NCBI RefSeq assembly: GCF_900102925.1
Contig: NZ_FNKI01000001.1
Location: 682,001-746,000 of the forward strand
Reading direction: 5' to 3'
From: Flagellimonas zhangzhouensis
GTDB taxonomy: Bacteria > Bacteroidota > Bacteroidia > Flavobacteriales > Flavobacteriaceae
DNA: 64,000 nucleotides
Shown: piece by piece, positions 35,308 to 44,798 of the stretch
Layout of the letters: each line of letters opens with the position of its first letter
Numbering within the stretch: the first letter of the stretch is position 1
Translations under genes and position numbers: made by a program
The notes under the pieces: generated by a model
What the model saw: only the letters and a program-made list of their open reading frames with translations
The model's database searches: none
What the model was told of the DNA's origin: nothing

Positions 35308-35961
35308 ATGTTAGATAAGAACGGAATTGCAAAACGCATCGCAAAAGAAGTAAAAGACGGTTACTACGTAAACCTTGGGATAGGAATCCCGACTTTAGTT
35401 GCGAATTTTGTGCGTGACGATATAAGTGTGGAATTTCAAAGTGAGAATGGCGTTTTGGGCATGGGTCCTTTTCCTTTTGAAGGCGAAGAGGATGCCGATA
35501 TCATCAATGCTGGTAAACAAACCATAACCACCCTACCTGGGGCTTCTTTTTTTGATTCAGCAACAAGCTTTGGGATGATTAGGGGCAAGCACGTGGATCT
35601 AACTATTTTGGGAGCGATGGAAGTCGCTGAAAATGGTGATATAGCTAATTGGAAGATTCCAGGTAAAATGGTGAAAGGAATGGGAGGCGCGATGGACTTG
35701 GTGGCTTCTGCAGAAAATATAATCGTTGCCATGATGCATACCAATAGGGCAGGTGAATCAAAATTATTGAAGCGATGTACCCTGCCATTGACAGGAGTCG
35801 GTTGCGTCAAAAAGATTGTGACCAACATGGCAGTAATAGAGGTAACTTCCGAAGGCTTTAAATTGTTGGAAAGAGCCCCTGGTGTTTCTGTGCAAGATAT
35901 TGTAGGAGCGACTGAAGGAACGCTTTTGGTTGAAGGGGAAATTCCAGAAATGAATATTTAA
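35308..35961 (+). CDS. scoB: 3-oxoacid CoA-transferase subunit B
   Basis: The 217 aa protein is the beta subunit with the catalytic Glu46 in the motif FQSENGVLGMGP; this Glu forms the thioester intermediate. Other family segments are YVNLGIGIPTLVANFV and PFEGEEDADIINAGK. It pairs with ScoA to form the active transferase. The gene stands 36 bases after the inserted four-helix-bundle gene. Confidence 0.94.
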   Translation: MLDKNGIAKRIAKEVKDGYYVNLGIGIPTLVANFVRDDISVEFQSENGVLGMGPFPFEGEEDADIINAGKQTITTLPGASFFDSATSFGMIRGKHVDLTILGAMEVAENGDIANWKIPGKMVKGMGGAMDLVASAENIIVAMMHTNRAGESKLLKRCTLPLTGVGCVKKIVTNMAVIEVTSEGFKLLERAPGVSVQDIVGATEGTLLVEGEIPEMNI

Positions 35962-36092
35962 TAATTATTGGACGTTTTTTTACAACAAAATAAAAGCAAT
36001 TCACAACATAAGTTTTTATTTGCCATTCATCGAATTTACATTTGGTTATATCGAATTTTTTACCCAAATTAACCACTTAAATAGAATTCACC

Positions 36093-36197
36093 ATGGCACT
36101 TAAATCTAACACAACTATGGACGAAAATGTTCAAGTTTACAGAAACGACTTTTTCACAGGATTTATGCTATTGATCAAAAAGCTTTTCATGCTTTAG
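36093..36197 (+). CDS. Possible 34-residue peptide gene
   Basis: An ATG-started frame encodes 34 residues (MALKSNTTMDENVQVYRNDF then a hydrophobic FFTGFMLLIKKLFML-like end). It lies in the 320-base gap between scoB and the acetyltransferase gene, where I see no other gene. The hydrophobic C-terminal half could be membrane-associated. There is no clear ribosome binding site, and it may be chance. Confidence 0.25.
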   Translation: MALKSNTTMDENVQVYRNDFFTGFMLLIKKLFML

Positions 36198-36281
36198 ACC
36201 AAATTAAATCCCCCTTAAAAAATTGGAGCCAACACATTGTGAGGCTCTTTTTTTTGACCTAGATTTAAGAAAAACTATCAA

Positions 36282-36815
36282 ATGCTTTCCTACAGGAAAT
36301 GTACAATTTCGGACTTGGAAATTTTGACCAAAGTTTCCAAAGAAACATTTATCGATGCCTTTGAAAAGGATAACAATCCTGTTGACTTTCAGAATTACAT
36401 TCAGCAAGCCTTTTCCATTAAAAAAATAACAACAGAATTAAAGAACCCAAACAGTCATTTTTATTTCGTATTTGATGATAATACTCTAGTTGGCTATTTT
36501 AAGTTGAATACAGAAAGCGCCCAAACCGATGTTCATGACCCTACTGCATTGGAAATAGAACGTATTTATGTGTTAAAGGAGCATCAAGGCAAAAAAATAG
36601 GAGCCTGGATGCTTCAAGAAATCATTTCCCTTGCCCATAAAATGGAAAAAACATTCATTTGGTTAGGGGTATGGGAACACAATACCAATGCCATTCGGTT
36701 TTACCAACGACATGGATTTCAAAAGTTTGATGAGCATCCCTATTTTATTGGGGATGACAAACAAACGGATTGGTTACTACGAATAAGGCTCAAGGATTTT
36801 CCCCAAGAACATTAG
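36282..36815 (+). CDS. GNAT family N-acetyltransferase (PaiA-like)
   Basis: The 177 aa protein is one GNAT domain. The acetyl-CoA motif is KEHQGKKIGAWMLQE near residue 102, preceded by the strand ALEIERIYVL and followed by WLGVWEHNTNAIRFYQRHGF. It resembles PaiA-type acetyltransferases, some of which act on spermidine. The substrate is not predictable. Its 3' end overlaps the convergent HTH-like gene by 39 bases. Confidence 0.88.
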   Translation: MLSYRKCTISDLEILTKVSKETFIDAFEKDNNPVDFQNYIQQAFSIKKITTELKNPNSHFYFVFDDNTLVGYFKLNTESAQTDVHDPTALEIERIYVLKEHQGKKIGAWMLQEIISLAHKMEKTFIWLGVWEHNTNAIRFYQRHGFQKFDEHPYFIGDDKQTDWLLRIRLKDFPQEH

Positions 36816-37103
36816 ATCACCCTCAGCTCGAAACTTATAGGCTATCGAATTTTCAAATGCTGCATGCATCAATAGAGAAATTGCAGTGGCATTCGATTTG
36901 GTTAAACTGTTTGTGCGGTACACCACATCGCGAATGGTGGAAAAACTAATTCCACTGCGAATGGCCACGTTGGCAAAGTCGTTTTTGGTCAAGTTTCTTC
37001 GAAGTACTTCAGAGAGTCGTTCGCTAATTGGACTTCCATAATCCTCTTTGGAAAAAATAAGTGCAACGTTGATTTCGGGGGGCATTCCTTTGATTGATCC
37101 CAT
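36777..37103 (-). CDS. Small helix-turn-helix-like protein, unknown
   Basis: The 108 aa protein begins MGSIKGMPPEINVALIF and contains a segment with helix-turn-helix character at about residues 38-68 (NLTKNDFANVAIRSGISFST then IRDVVYR). I do not recognise a named family. It is divergent from the XRE/S24 regulator gene and its 3' end overlaps the acetyltransferase gene by 39 bases. It could regulate its neighbour or be part of a small mobile or defence patch; both are inference. Confidence 0.6.
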   Translation of the reverse strand: MGSIKGMPPEINVALIFSKEDYGSPISERLSEVLRRNLTKNDFANVAIRSGISFSTIRDVVYRTNSLTKSNATAISLLMHAAFENSIAYKFRAEGDLMFLGKILEPYS

Positions 37104-37153
37104 AAAATAATTGGTATTTAAAGATTTATATGTTGGGGTCAGATCCTATTTTC

Positions 37154-37173
37154 TATATTTGGGTTGTAACCCA
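37154..37173 (+). promoter_or_regulatory. Promoter with overlapping palindromic operator
   Basis: The -7 box TATATTTG (37154-37161) overlaps the perfect palindrome TGGGTTGTAACCCA (37160-37173). It is 72 bases before the XRE/S24 start codon. A bound dimer here would block polymerase, the usual arrangement for an autoregulated repressor. Confidence 0.6.
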
Positions 37174-37213
37174 ATTACAGAAAACTAAGGAAATTGCTGC
37201 GGAAAGCGTGTAT

Positions 37214-37232
37214 TGCGTAACAATATTACACA
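37214..37232 (+). promoter_or_regulatory. Second candidate operator
   Basis: TGCGTAA, five bases and TTACACA form a near-perfect inverted repeat 12 bases before the ATG of the XRE/S24 gene. It could be a second binding site for the regulator or affect translation. Confidence 0.4.
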
Positions 37233-37244
37233 ATATAATAATTA

Positions 37245-37949
37245 ATGTATACAATAAAGCAATTAAGGCGTAAAAAAAATATTAGTCAAACTGAATTGGG
37301 CGAACAAATCGGTGTGAGTTTGAGGACCATTCAGCTCTACGAAAGAAAAGACGCCAATATTCCCATAAAGAACCTTACCAAGATAGCTGAGTTTTTTGGA
37401 CTCACAATTGCCGAACTTTATATGCGTGAGGTAAACGATATGGGCGAGGCCTATACCAAAAGGCAACCTTTTACCAAACACAACAGCGTATTTTATCCAC
37501 TAGATCAAGGAAAACACCTAGTTATGGCGCCTTTGGTTTTGGTGGAACATCAAGAAAAGTATATTCAAAATGTAAAGGAGGATAAAATTTCCAATCCCTT
37601 TCAAGCTGGATTTGTGATTGATTTTTTAGCAGATAATCCCCACAGAATATTTGAAGTTTCTGGTGATTCCATGAATGATGGAAAAATTGATGCCATTCCA
37701 AATGGCACTTTTGTTTTAGGGTTGGAAATAAAAAAAGAAAGTTTTGTCCGAAGTAATGAAACATCTTGGAATTTGCCCTATGTGATTGTAACTGCGAATC
37801 GCGTTATCTGTAAGTGCCTTACAGGATATAACAAGAAGAAAAAAACGCTTACTTGCCATAATTTAAATACATCACCAGAATATCAAGATTTTGAATTGCC
37901 TTTAGAAGAAGTACTCCAAGTCTTCAAATTGGTTAAGAAACAGATTTAA
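37245..37949 (+). CDS. XRE-type regulator with S24/LexA-like C-terminal domain
   Basis: The 234 aa protein has an N-terminal XRE helix-turn-helix (residues about 13-33, ISQTELGEQIGVSLRTIQLY) and a C-terminal S24 domain with Ser142 in VSGDSMNDG and a likely Lys190 in RVICKCL. An Ala-Gly pair at 120-121 is the type of bond LexA/CI proteins cleave, but the spacing from it to Ser142 is shorter than in LexA. It could be a self-cleaving, DNA-damage-responsive repressor of phage type. Palindromes upstream suggest autoregulation. Its end overlaps the convergent Vsr-like gene by 17 bases. Confidence 0.85.
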   Translation: MYTIKQLRRKKNISQTELGEQIGVSLRTIQLYERKDANIPIKNLTKIAEFFGLTIAELYMREVNDMGEAYTKRQPFTKHNSVFYPLDQGKHLVMAPLVLVEHQEKYIQNVKEDKISNPFQAGFVIDFLADNPHRIFEVSGDSMNDGKIDAIPNGTFVLGLEIKKESFVRSNETSWNLPYVIVTANRVICKCLTGYNKKKKTLTCHNLNTSPEYQDFELPLEEVLQVFKLVKKQI

Positions 37950-38412
37950 TTTCATTTAAATGGTCTAGAACCTGTTCAAGACAATCGTGGAGGTTTTTCT
38001 TCACTTCTGTTTCCCAAAAACGGAACACTTTGTATCCCATTTCATCCAATGCTAGGTTTACCTCTTCATCTCTTTGAATATTGCGTTCAATTTTAGGAAT
38101 CCAGAATTCACGATTGGTTTTTATCTTTTCCTTGCGTTCTACCCAATTATAACCATGCCAGAATTCACCATCAATAAAAATAACGGTCTTATACTTTTTA
38201 AGGGCGATATCGGGCTTTCCAATGAGTTTTTTGTAATCTATGCGGTAACGATACCCTTCTTGCCATAACGCTTTTCTAAAGGCAAGTTCTGGTTTCGTGT
38301 TTTTACCTCGAATCTTTCCCATGATCTTGGAACGTTCGGGAGTGGTGTAAAATCCACTTTCCTCGTTAAATCGGGGTACTTTAATACGTTCCTGTGAATA
38401 TTCTTTGGGCAT
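37933..38412 (-). CDS. Divergent Vsr-type (very short patch repair) endonuclease
   Basis: The 159 aa protein starts at the ATG at 38410-38412 (MPKEYSQERIK). It shows the Vsr signature TPERSKIMGKIRGKNTKPEL, then YRIDYKKLIGKPDIAL and VIFIDGEFWHGYNW. In E. coli Vsr the last motif reads THGCFWH; here Thr-His is Ile-Asp and the Zn-binding Cys is Glu. The PD-(D/E)xK Asp and the FWH part remain. Vsr normally repairs T:G mismatches made by a cytosine methylase, but no methylase gene is in the window. It belongs to a divergent orphan subgroup, perhaps with another target. Confidence 0.85.
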   Translation of the reverse strand: MPKEYSQERIKVPRFNEESGFYTTPERSKIMGKIRGKNTKPELAFRKALWQEGYRYRIDYKKLIGKPDIALKKYKTVIFIDGEFWHGYNWVERKEKIKTNREFWIPKIERNIQRDEEVNLALDEMGYKVFRFWETEVKKNLHDCLEQVLDHLNEIKSVS

Positions 38413-38424
38413 ACGATAAGATAA

Positions 38425-38458
38425 CAAAAAACCCAAACTCCTCTCGAAGTTTGGGTTC
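38425..38458 (-). terminator. Intrinsic terminator after sdhB
   Basis: Read on the minus strand, AACCCAAACT and AGTTTGGGTT pair around a nine-base loop and are followed by TTTTTG. It closes the sdhCAB transcript 25 bases after the sdhB stop. Confidence 0.9.
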
Positions 38459-38482
38459 TTAATATAGTTTTTGGATAGCGTT

Positions 38483-39229
38483 TTATCCCTTTAAAGTAGC
38501 AGATAAATATTCGCGGTTCATACGTGCGATATTCGTTAAGGAAATACCTTTAGGACATTCCACTTCGCAAGCTCCAGTGTTGGTACAGTTACCAAAACCT
38601 TCCAAGTCCATTTGGCGAACCATGTTTTGAACACGTTCTACAGCTTCCACCTTACCTTGTGGCAACAAAGCAAATTGGGAAACTTTTGCTGAGGTAAACA
38701 ACATGGCACTGGCATTTTTACAAGCGGCAACACAGGCGCCACAACCAATACAGGTGGCAGCGTCCATTGCCTCATCCGCATCGTGTTTGTTAATTGGAAT
38801 ACTGTTGGCATCAACTGTGTTACCAGAAGTGTTCACGGAAATATATCCGCCAGCTTGCTGAATGCGTTCAAAAGCACTTCTATCCACAATCAAATCCTTT
38901 ATGACAGGAAATGCAGTGGCACGGAAAGGCTCAATTACAATGGTGTCTCCATCATTGAACTTACGCATGTGCAATTGGCACGTAGTAACCAAACGGTCTG
39001 GACCATGAGGCTCTCCGTTGATCTGTAAGGAACAAGTTCCGCAGATACCTTCCCTACAATCGTGGTCAAACTCCACAGGCTCTTCTCCTTTGGAGACCAA
39101 CTCTTCGTTCAAAATGTCCAACATTTCCAAGAAAGACATATCACCTTCTACACCATCAAGGGTATAATCAACTATTTTACCTGGTGAAGATGCGTCTTTT
39201 TGACGCCATATTTTTAGATATAATTTCAT
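38483..39229 (-). CDS. sdhB: Succinate dehydrogenase iron-sulfur subunit
   Basis: The 248 aa protein carries three clusters: 2Fe-2S ligands in [11 protein letters not shown] near residue 58, 4Fe-4S ligands in [13 protein letters not shown] near 159 and 3Fe-4S ligands in [15 protein letters not shown] near 216. It passes electrons from the SdhA flavin to the quinone site in SdhC. The sequence is of the Bacteroidota type, where one three-subunit enzyme serves as succinate dehydrogenase or fumarate reductase. It follows sdhA by six bases. Confidence 0.97.
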   Translation of the reverse strand: MKLYLKIWRQKDASSPGKIVDYTLDGVEGDMSFLEMLDILNEELVSKGEEPVEFDHDCREGICGTCSLQINGEPHGPDRLVTTCQLHMRKFNDGDTIVIEPFRATAFPVIKDLIVDRSAFERIQQAGGYISVNTSGNTVDANSIPINKHDADEAMDAATCIGCGACVAACKNASAMLFTSAKVSQFALLPQGKVEAVERVQNMVRQMDLEGFGNCTNTGACEVECPKGISLTNIARMNREYLSATLKG

Positions 39230-39235
39230 AGCTTC

Positions 39236-41239
39236 TTATTTGTAGGATCTTGTCTTCAATTCAATGTTTTCGTAAACCAAATCTTCTTTGTGCAATTCAG
39301 CATCTTTGGGTTCTCCTTTGTATTCCCAAGCGGCTACGTACTTAAAGTTTTTGTCATCTCTAAGTGCTTCACCTTCCTCAGTTTGGTACTCTTCTCTAAA
39401 GTGACCTCCACAAGATTCGTTTCTGTGCAATGCATCTTTGGCAAAAAGCTCACCCAATTCTAAGAAGTCGGCCACTCGACCAGCTTTTTCCAATTCCTGA
39501 TTTTTAGAATCGATGGTTCCTGTAACTTTTACATTTTCCCAGAAATCTTTTCTAAGGTCAGAGATTTCTTTGATGGCTTCTTCCAATTCTTTTGCGTTAC
39601 GGGCCATACCACACTTGTTCCACATGATCTTACCTAATTTCTTGTGGTAATAATCTACGGAGTGGATGCCAGAACCAGAAGTCAATTTTGCCATACGATC
39701 ACGAACTTGCTTTTCTGCTTCCTCAAATTCTGGTGAATCAGTTGGGATTTTACCTGTACGGATATCATCGGAAAGATAATCCCCAATGGTGTAAGGCAAT
39801 ACAAAATACCCATCGGCCAAACCTTGCATCAATGCAGAAGCTCCCAAACGGTTTGCACCGTGGTCGCTAAAGTTGGCTTCTCCAGCTGCGTAGCAACCAG
39901 GAATAGTGGTTTGCAAGTTGTAATCTACCCAAAGACCTCCCATGGTGTAGTGCACCGCTGGATAAATCATCATTGGGGTTTTATATGGATTCTCATCCAC
40001 AATTTTTTCATACATTTGGAAAAGGTTACCGTATTTTGCTTCGATAACTTCCTCTCCCAATTTTATGATGGTCGCTTCATCTGGATTTTTAAGTCCAGAA
40101 GTCAGTGCTTTTTCTTTTCCGTATCGCTTAATGGCTGAAGCAAAATCCAAGAAAACAGCTTCTCCTGTTTTGTTTACACCAAAACCAGCATCACAACGTT
40201 CTTTGGCTGCTCTGGATGCCACATCACGAGGTACAAGGTTACCGAACGCAGGATATCTTCTTTCCAAATAGTAGTCACGATCTTCTTCGGCAAGCTGAGT
40301 TGGTTTCAATTTGCCCTCACGGATGGCAACGGCATCTTCCATTTTCTTGGGCACCCAAATGCGTCCATCATTACGAAGTGATTCGGACATCAATGTCAAT
40401 TTGGATTGATGCTCACCAGAAACTGGAATACAGGTTGGGTGAATTTGCGTATAACAAGGGTTTGCGAAGAAAGCTCCTTTACGGTGTGCTCTCCAAGCTG
40501 CCATCACATTACTTCCCATGGCATTGGTAGAAAGGAAGAAAACGTTTCCGTATCCTCCAGTGGCCAAAACTACGGCGTGACCGCTATGTCTTTCGATTTC
40601 TCCGGTAACCAAGTTACGGGCAATAATTCCACGTGCTTTTCCATCGACCAATACCAAATCCATCATTTCATGACGGGTATATGACTGAATCTTTCCACGG
40701 TTGATTTGTCGGTTCATGGCAGCATAAGCTCCCAAAAGTAACTGCTGACCTGTTTGTCCTTTAGCGTAGAAAGTTCTGGAAACTAAAACCCCTCCAAAGG
40801 AACGGTTGTCCAACATACCGCCATATTCACGGGCAAAAGGAACTCCTTGAGCCACACATTGGTCGATAATGTTTCCTGAAACTTCTGCCAAACGGTACAC
40901 GTTGGCTTCACGGGAACGGTAGTCACCCCCTTTGATCGTATCGTAGAAAAGACGGTAATTACTATCACCATCCCCTTGATAATTTTTAGCTGCGTTGATA
41001 CCTCCTTGAGCTGCAATAGAGTGTGCTCTTCGTGGAGAATCTTGATAACAGAATGTCTTAACGTTGTATCCCAACTCGGCCAAGGTAGCTGCAGCAGCTC
41101 CACCAGCAAGTCCAGTACCTACCACGATAACATCGATGTTTCGTTTATTGGCAGGGTTAACAAGGTTAATGTCATTTTTATGTTTGGTCCATTTGTCGGC
41201 CAATGGCCCAGATGGAATTTTTGAATCCAATATGCCCAT
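39236..41239 (-). CDS. sdhA: Succinate dehydrogenase flavoprotein subunit
   Basis: The 667 aa protein has the FAD-binding motif [19 protein letters not shown] near residue 41, the flavin-linking His region [17 protein letters not shown], the catalytic HPTCIP segment and a C-terminal helical domain. It oxidises succinate to fumarate in the TCA cycle at the inner face of the membrane. The start is the ATG at 41237-41239, only two bases after the sdhC stop. Translational coupling is likely across the three genes. Confidence 0.98.
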   Translation of the reverse strand: MGILDSKIPSGPLADKWTKHKNDINLVNPANKRNIDVIVVGTGLAGGAAAATLAELGYNVKTFCYQDSPRRAHSIAAQGGINAAKNYQGDGDSNYRLFYDTIKGGDYRSREANVYRLAEVSGNIIDQCVAQGVPFAREYGGMLDNRSFGGVLVSRTFYAKGQTGQQLLLGAYAAMNRQINRGKIQSYTRHEMMDLVLVDGKARGIIARNLVTGEIERHSGHAVVLATGGYGNVFFLSTNAMGSNVMAAWRAHRKGAFFANPCYTQIHPTCIPVSGEHQSKLTLMSESLRNDGRIWVPKKMEDAVAIREGKLKPTQLAEEDRDYYLERRYPAFGNLVPRDVASRAAKERCDAGFGVNKTGEAVFLDFASAIKRYGKEKALTSGLKNPDEATIIKLGEEVIEAKYGNLFQMYEKIVDENPYKTPMMIYPAVHYTMGGLWVDYNLQTTIPGCYAAGEANFSDHGANRLGASALMQGLADGYFVLPYTIGDYLSDDIRTGKIPTDSPEFEEAEKQVRDRMAKLTSGSGIHSVDYYHKKLGKIMWNKCGMARNAKELEEAIKEISDLRKDFWENVKVTGTIDSKNQELEKAGRVADFLELGELFAKDALHRNESCGGHFREEYQTEEGEALRDDKNFKYVAAWEYKGEPKDAELHKEDLVYENIELKTRSYK

Positions 41240-41241
41240 AT

Positions 41242-41910
41242 TTAATGAATTATTGGGTTAAAGTGGTGGTACAAAGCAATGAATGCAAATGCCAATGGCA
41301 CCACAACTGCGAATATTTTTGCAAATTTTTTGAAGCCTACTGTGTACTTATTGTTTGCTCCCATAGATTGTAATGAAGAAGCGAATCCATGCCACAAGTG
41401 CAATCCAAGAAGACCAAAGGAAACCACATAAAGAATGGTTCTCCAAAATGGAGCGAACTTTTCTACGGTTTCAAAATAGTATCGAGTTGGGTTTTCTGGA
41501 CTGGCCTCAACATACTTGTATGTAATTTCATGTACCCAAAAATCGTAAAAGTGAAGAGCCAAAAAGGCCAAAATCACCAATCCGGAATAAATCATGTTTC
41601 TGGATACCCAAGGAGCATTGGCACTGCCCTTGTATTTTACATAAGAGATGCTTCTGGCTTTCTTATTCTGAATTTCCAAAACAAATCCCATAACAAAATG
41701 CACAATTACACCAACAATAAGGATTGGCTGCATTATGAATTGAACTAGGGGGTTGTATCCCATAAAATGGGATGCTTCATTAAAGAAATCCGGTGAGAAT
41801 ACCGAAGCAAGGTTAATGGTCACGTGAAGTATTAAGAAAATGACCAAAAAAAGACCCGAAAGTGCCATGACATATTTTCGGGCAAGCGAAGATTTAATCA
41901 ATCCACTCAT
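41242..41910 (-). CDS. sdhC: Succinate dehydrogenase cytochrome b subunit
   Basis: The 222 aa protein starts at the ATG at 41908-41910 ([20 protein letters not shown]); upstream in-frame codons give a polar extension not expected. Five membrane helices with several conserved His ([21 protein letters not shown]) bind two haems, as in the single-subunit type B anchors of this phylum. It carries the quinone site. The gene is first in the operon and is divergent from rimK across 218 bases. Confidence 0.93.
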   Translation of the reverse strand: MSGLIKSSLARKYVMALSGLFLVIFLILHVTINLASVFSPDFFNEASHFMGYNPLVQFIMQPILIVGVIVHFVMGFVLEIQNKKARSISYVKYKGSANAPWVSRNMIYSGLVILAFLALHFYDFWVHEITYKYVEASPENPTRYYFETVEKFAPFWRTILYVVSFGLLGLHLWHGFASSLQSMGANNKYTVGFKKFAKIFAVVVPLAFAFIALYHHFNPIIH

Positions 41911-42128
41911 TAGCGCTGGTTTTGAGACAAATTTAAGGTACGGGCAAGTTTTTAACAAGCTTTCAACATTGGAAAGCTGTTTATTTAGATTCATTATAAG
42001 CTACCCCATATAATTATGTATTTGATAATTTAAGACAAAGGGAGGCTTTTGAAAGAATTAGAATTGCCCAAGCCTGATTTTGGGAAATTTACCCGATATT
42101 GGAGAAGAATTCTAACCAACCCTTTAAA

Positions 42129-43019
42129 ATGGATATTGCCGTTTTATCTGTGAGCCTAAATGTATATTCAACGGCGCGAATTGCAGAGGAATTTGAAAAA
42201 GCAGGACATTATGTGGAGCATATAGATCACACTAAATGTTCCGTTCAGTTGGGTGCCGACAAACCACGTATTTTTTTTGGAACAGACGATATTACCGACG
42301 AGTTTGATGCCATTGTTCCCAGAATTGGCACGACCGTTACGCGACATGGTGTTGCCATTGTAAAACAGTTTGAATTGAACCATGTCTTCAGCACGGCAAA
42401 ATCACAAGGCATTCTTCGCGCAAGAAATAAAGTTTCGACTTTACAATTGATGTCCAAAAAAGGAATCCCAATTCCTAAAACCGTTTTTTCCATCAACCCC
42501 TACAATGTGGAGGATCAAATTGAGCTTTTGGGCGGAGCTCCCGTAATTATCAAATTGCAAGAAGGCACCCAGGGAAAGGGTGTGATCTTGGCGGAAAGCA
42601 AAAAATCGGCTAAATCGGTGATCGATACGCTGTATAATATGAATACCAGCATTTTGTTGCAGGAATATATTACTGAGGCCAATGGAGAAGACCTTCGCAT
42701 CATCGTAGTGGGCAATAAAATTGTAGCCGCCATGAAACGTACGAGTGGATTGGATGATTTTAGATCCAATGTGCATCGCGGTGCCGATGTTGAAGCCGTG
42801 GAACTGACCCCTCGAGAAAAATTTATCGCTCTAAATGCGACTAAACATTTGGGACTTGGTGTGGCTGGAGTGGATTTGATTCGTTCCAAAAATGGTCCTT
42901 TGTTGATTGAAGTAAATGCTTCTCCTGGCTTAAAAGGAATTGAAGCGGCAACAGGCATCAATGTGGCAGGACACATTGTTCAGTTTGTGGAAAAAAATGC
43001 GCTTCGCCCTATCAAATAG
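42129..43019 (+). CDS. rimK: RimK-type alpha-L-glutamate ligase
   Basis: The 296 aa protein starts at the ATG at 42129 (MDIAVLSVSLNVYST). It has the RimK N-terminal domain and an ATP-grasp domain, with AP VIIKLQEGTQGKGVILAE as lid loop, IDTLYNMNTSILLQEYI and the metal-binding LLIEVNASPGLKGIE. RimK adds glutamates to the C-terminus of ribosomal protein S6 in E. coli. The length fits. In several Flavobacteriaceae a Zn-protease domain accompanies this gene; none is here. The target is not established. Confidence 0.9.
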   Translation: MDIAVLSVSLNVYSTARIAEEFEKAGHYVEHIDHTKCSVQLGADKPRIFFGTDDITDEFDAIVPRIGTTVTRHGVAIVKQFELNHVFSTAKSQGILRARNKVSTLQLMSKKGIPIPKTVFSINPYNVEDQIELLGGAPVIIKLQEGTQGKGVILAESKKSAKSVIDTLYNMNTSILLQEYITEANGEDLRIIVVGNKIVAAMKRTSGLDDFRSNVHRGADVEAVELTPREKFIALNATKHLGLGVAGVDLIRSKNGPLLIEVNASPGLKGIEAATGINVAGHIVQFVEKNALRPIK

Positions 43020-43030
43020 ATCATCAAAAT

Positions 43031-43420
43031 CTACTTTTCCATATTTTCCAATTGGATTCCCAATGCCTTGGTAGAGAGTTGTACTTCCAAAAGGGACAGA
43101 ATCAAAGAAATCATCAAAAAAACCAAACTGATGCCAAAAATGGCATTGGCCCAAACATTCATTTCCACATAGATCAAAAACATGGTCACGGCCGCCAATA
43201 AAAAACTCACAATCGCGGATGCCTGCATATTTTTGATGATGCCCAATCGGGTGCGCAATTGGTTGATCTGTTGTTTTAAAGGTTGGGCAGAAGTTTCTTC
43301 AAACTGTTTGTGCAATTGTCGGATCAAAGCGGCAATGGCCAAATATCTTGCGTTATAGGCCAACATGGTCAACGAAATGGCAGGGAAAAGTAGTGCGGGA
43401 ATACCTAGGGTGAGTTGCAT
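43031..43420 (-). CDS. DUF2721 membrane protein
   Basis: The 129 aa protein has a first membrane helix (LGIPALLFPAISLTMLAYNA), an amphipathic cytoplasmic segment with HKQFEETSAQPLKQQINQLR, and two further helices (SAIVSFLLAAVTMFLIYV and ANAIFGISLVFLMISLILSL). This is the layout of the DUF2721 family, whose function is unknown. The gene is convergent with rimK, separated by 11 bases. Confidence 0.8.
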   Translation of the reverse strand: MQLTLGIPALLFPAISLTMLAYNARYLAIAALIRQLHKQFEETSAQPLKQQINQLRTRLGIIKNMQASAIVSFLLAAVTMFLIYVEMNVWANAIFGISLVFLMISLILSLLEVQLSTKALGIQLENMEK

Positions 43421-43448
43421 GATTTCAATTTAATATGGAAGGTAATCA

Positions 43449-43480
43449 TTTGTCATCGCTAACGCAATTAACTACTTTTG
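43449..43480 (+). promoter_or_regulatory. Promoter of the aminopeptidase P gene
   Basis: TTTG (43449-43452), 20 bases and TACTTTTG (43473-43480) are the best match in the window to the Bacteroidota housekeeping promoter, 19 bases before the ATG at 43500. Confidence 0.75.
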
Positions 43481-43499
43481 AAACAAATCAAATTGATAT

Positions 43500-44792
43500 A
43501 TGAAGTACACGCAGATAGACAGCAATCTTTTTGTAAAAAACCGCAAGAAATTTATGGCCTATATGAGGCCGAAAAGTATTGCCGTTTTCAACTCCAACGA
43601 TATTTATCCCATTGGTGCGGACAGCACATTACCTTTTGAACAGGACCGCGATATTTTTTATTTGAGTGGTGCCGATCAGGAAGAAACCATTTTATTGTTG
43701 TTTCCAGATGCCATGGATGCCAAACACCGTGAAATTTTGTTTGTACGGGAAACCAACGACCATATTGCAGTTTGGGAGGGAGCTAAATTGACGAAAGAAA
43801 AAGCAACTGAGGTTTCTGGGATTCAGACCATTTATTGGCTAACAGATTTCGATAAGATTTTCTTTGATTTGATGACGGAGGCGGAAACGATCTATTTCAA
43901 TACCAACGAACATTATCGCCAAGCGGTGGAAACCCAAACTAGAGAGGCTCGTTTTATTGAAAAGGTAAAAAAGGAATATCCCGCACATCAATGGGCTAAG
44001 AGCAATCCTATCCTACAAAATATTCGCGGGGTAAAAGAGCCTGAAGAAATTGCGTTGATGCAAACGGCCTGTGATATTACTGAAAAAGGTTTTAGAAGAA
44101 TCTTGGAATTTGTGCAGCCGGGCGTTTGGGAGTATGAAATTGAAGCTGAATTTTTGCACGAATTTGTTCGAAACCGTTCTAAAGGTTACGCATATAGCCC
44201 TATCATCGCTTCAGGAAACAATGCCAATGTACTCCACTATTTGGAAAACAATAAGGAAGTTAAGGATGGTGACATGATTTTGTTGGATTTGGCTGCCGAA
44301 TACGCCAATTATTCCAGCGACATGACCCGAACCATTCCTGGTAATGGAAAATTCACCGCAAGACAAAAAGAGGTGTACAGTGCAGTACTTCGTGTTAAGG
44401 ATGAAGCCACAAAAATGTTGGTTCCCGGAACTATTTGGGCCGAATATCACAAAGAAGTGGGTAAAATAATGACCTCTGAGTTATTAGGTTTGGGATTGTT
44501 GGATAAAGCCGATGTTCAAAATGAAAACCCAGATTGGCCTGCGTACAAAAAATACTTCATGCACGGAACCAGTCACCACATTGGTTTGAACACCCACGAT
44601 TATGGCGAGTTAAAAACTCCGATGAAAGCGAACATGGTTTTTACCGTTGAACCTGGAATTTATATTCCAGCAGAAGGCATGGGAATTCGTTTGGAGGATG
44701 ATGTTGTGATCCAAGAAAAAGGAGAACCCTTTAATTTGATGCGCAACATTCCAATTGAAATTGAAGAGATAGAGGAGTTGATGAATAAATAA
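43500..44792 (+). CDS. pepP: Xaa-Pro aminopeptidase P (M24B)
   Basis: The 430 aa protein has an aminopeptidase P N-terminal domain (about 1-150) and a pita-bread M24 domain. Metal ligands are visible as Asp in LLDLAAEYANYSSDMTRT (two Asp), His in HGTSHHIGLNTHD and two Glu in FTVEPGIYIP and MGIRLEDDVV. It removes an N-terminal residue from peptides with proline in second position in the cytoplasm. A good promoter precedes it, and a 58-codon gene follows after six bases. Confidence 0.95.
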   Translation: MKYTQIDSNLFVKNRKKFMAYMRPKSIAVFNSNDIYPIGADSTLPFEQDRDIFYLSGADQEETILLLFPDAMDAKHREILFVRETNDHIAVWEGAKLTKEKATEVSGIQTIYWLTDFDKIFFDLMTEAETIYFNTNEHYRQAVETQTREARFIEKVKKEYPAHQWAKSNPILQNIRGVKEPEEIALMQTACDITEKGFRRILEFVQPGVWEYEIEAEFLHEFVRNRSKGYAYSPIIASGNNANVLHYLENNKEVKDGDMILLDLAAEYANYSSDMTRTIPGNGKFTARQKEVYSAVLRVKDEATKMLVPGTIWAEYHKEVGKIMTSELLGLGLLDKADVQNENPDWPAYKKYFMHGTSHHIGLNTHDYGELKTPMKANMVFTVEPGIYIPAEGMGIRLEDDVVIQEKGEPFNLMRNIPIEIEEIEELMNK

Positions 44793-44798
44793 AATTGA

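Noticed and set aside
37245..37949. LexA identity for the XRE/S24 protein
   Set aside because: LexA has a winged-helix N-terminus and other spacing between cleavage site, Ser and Lys; here the N-terminus is XRE-type. It is kept as a phage-type regulator.
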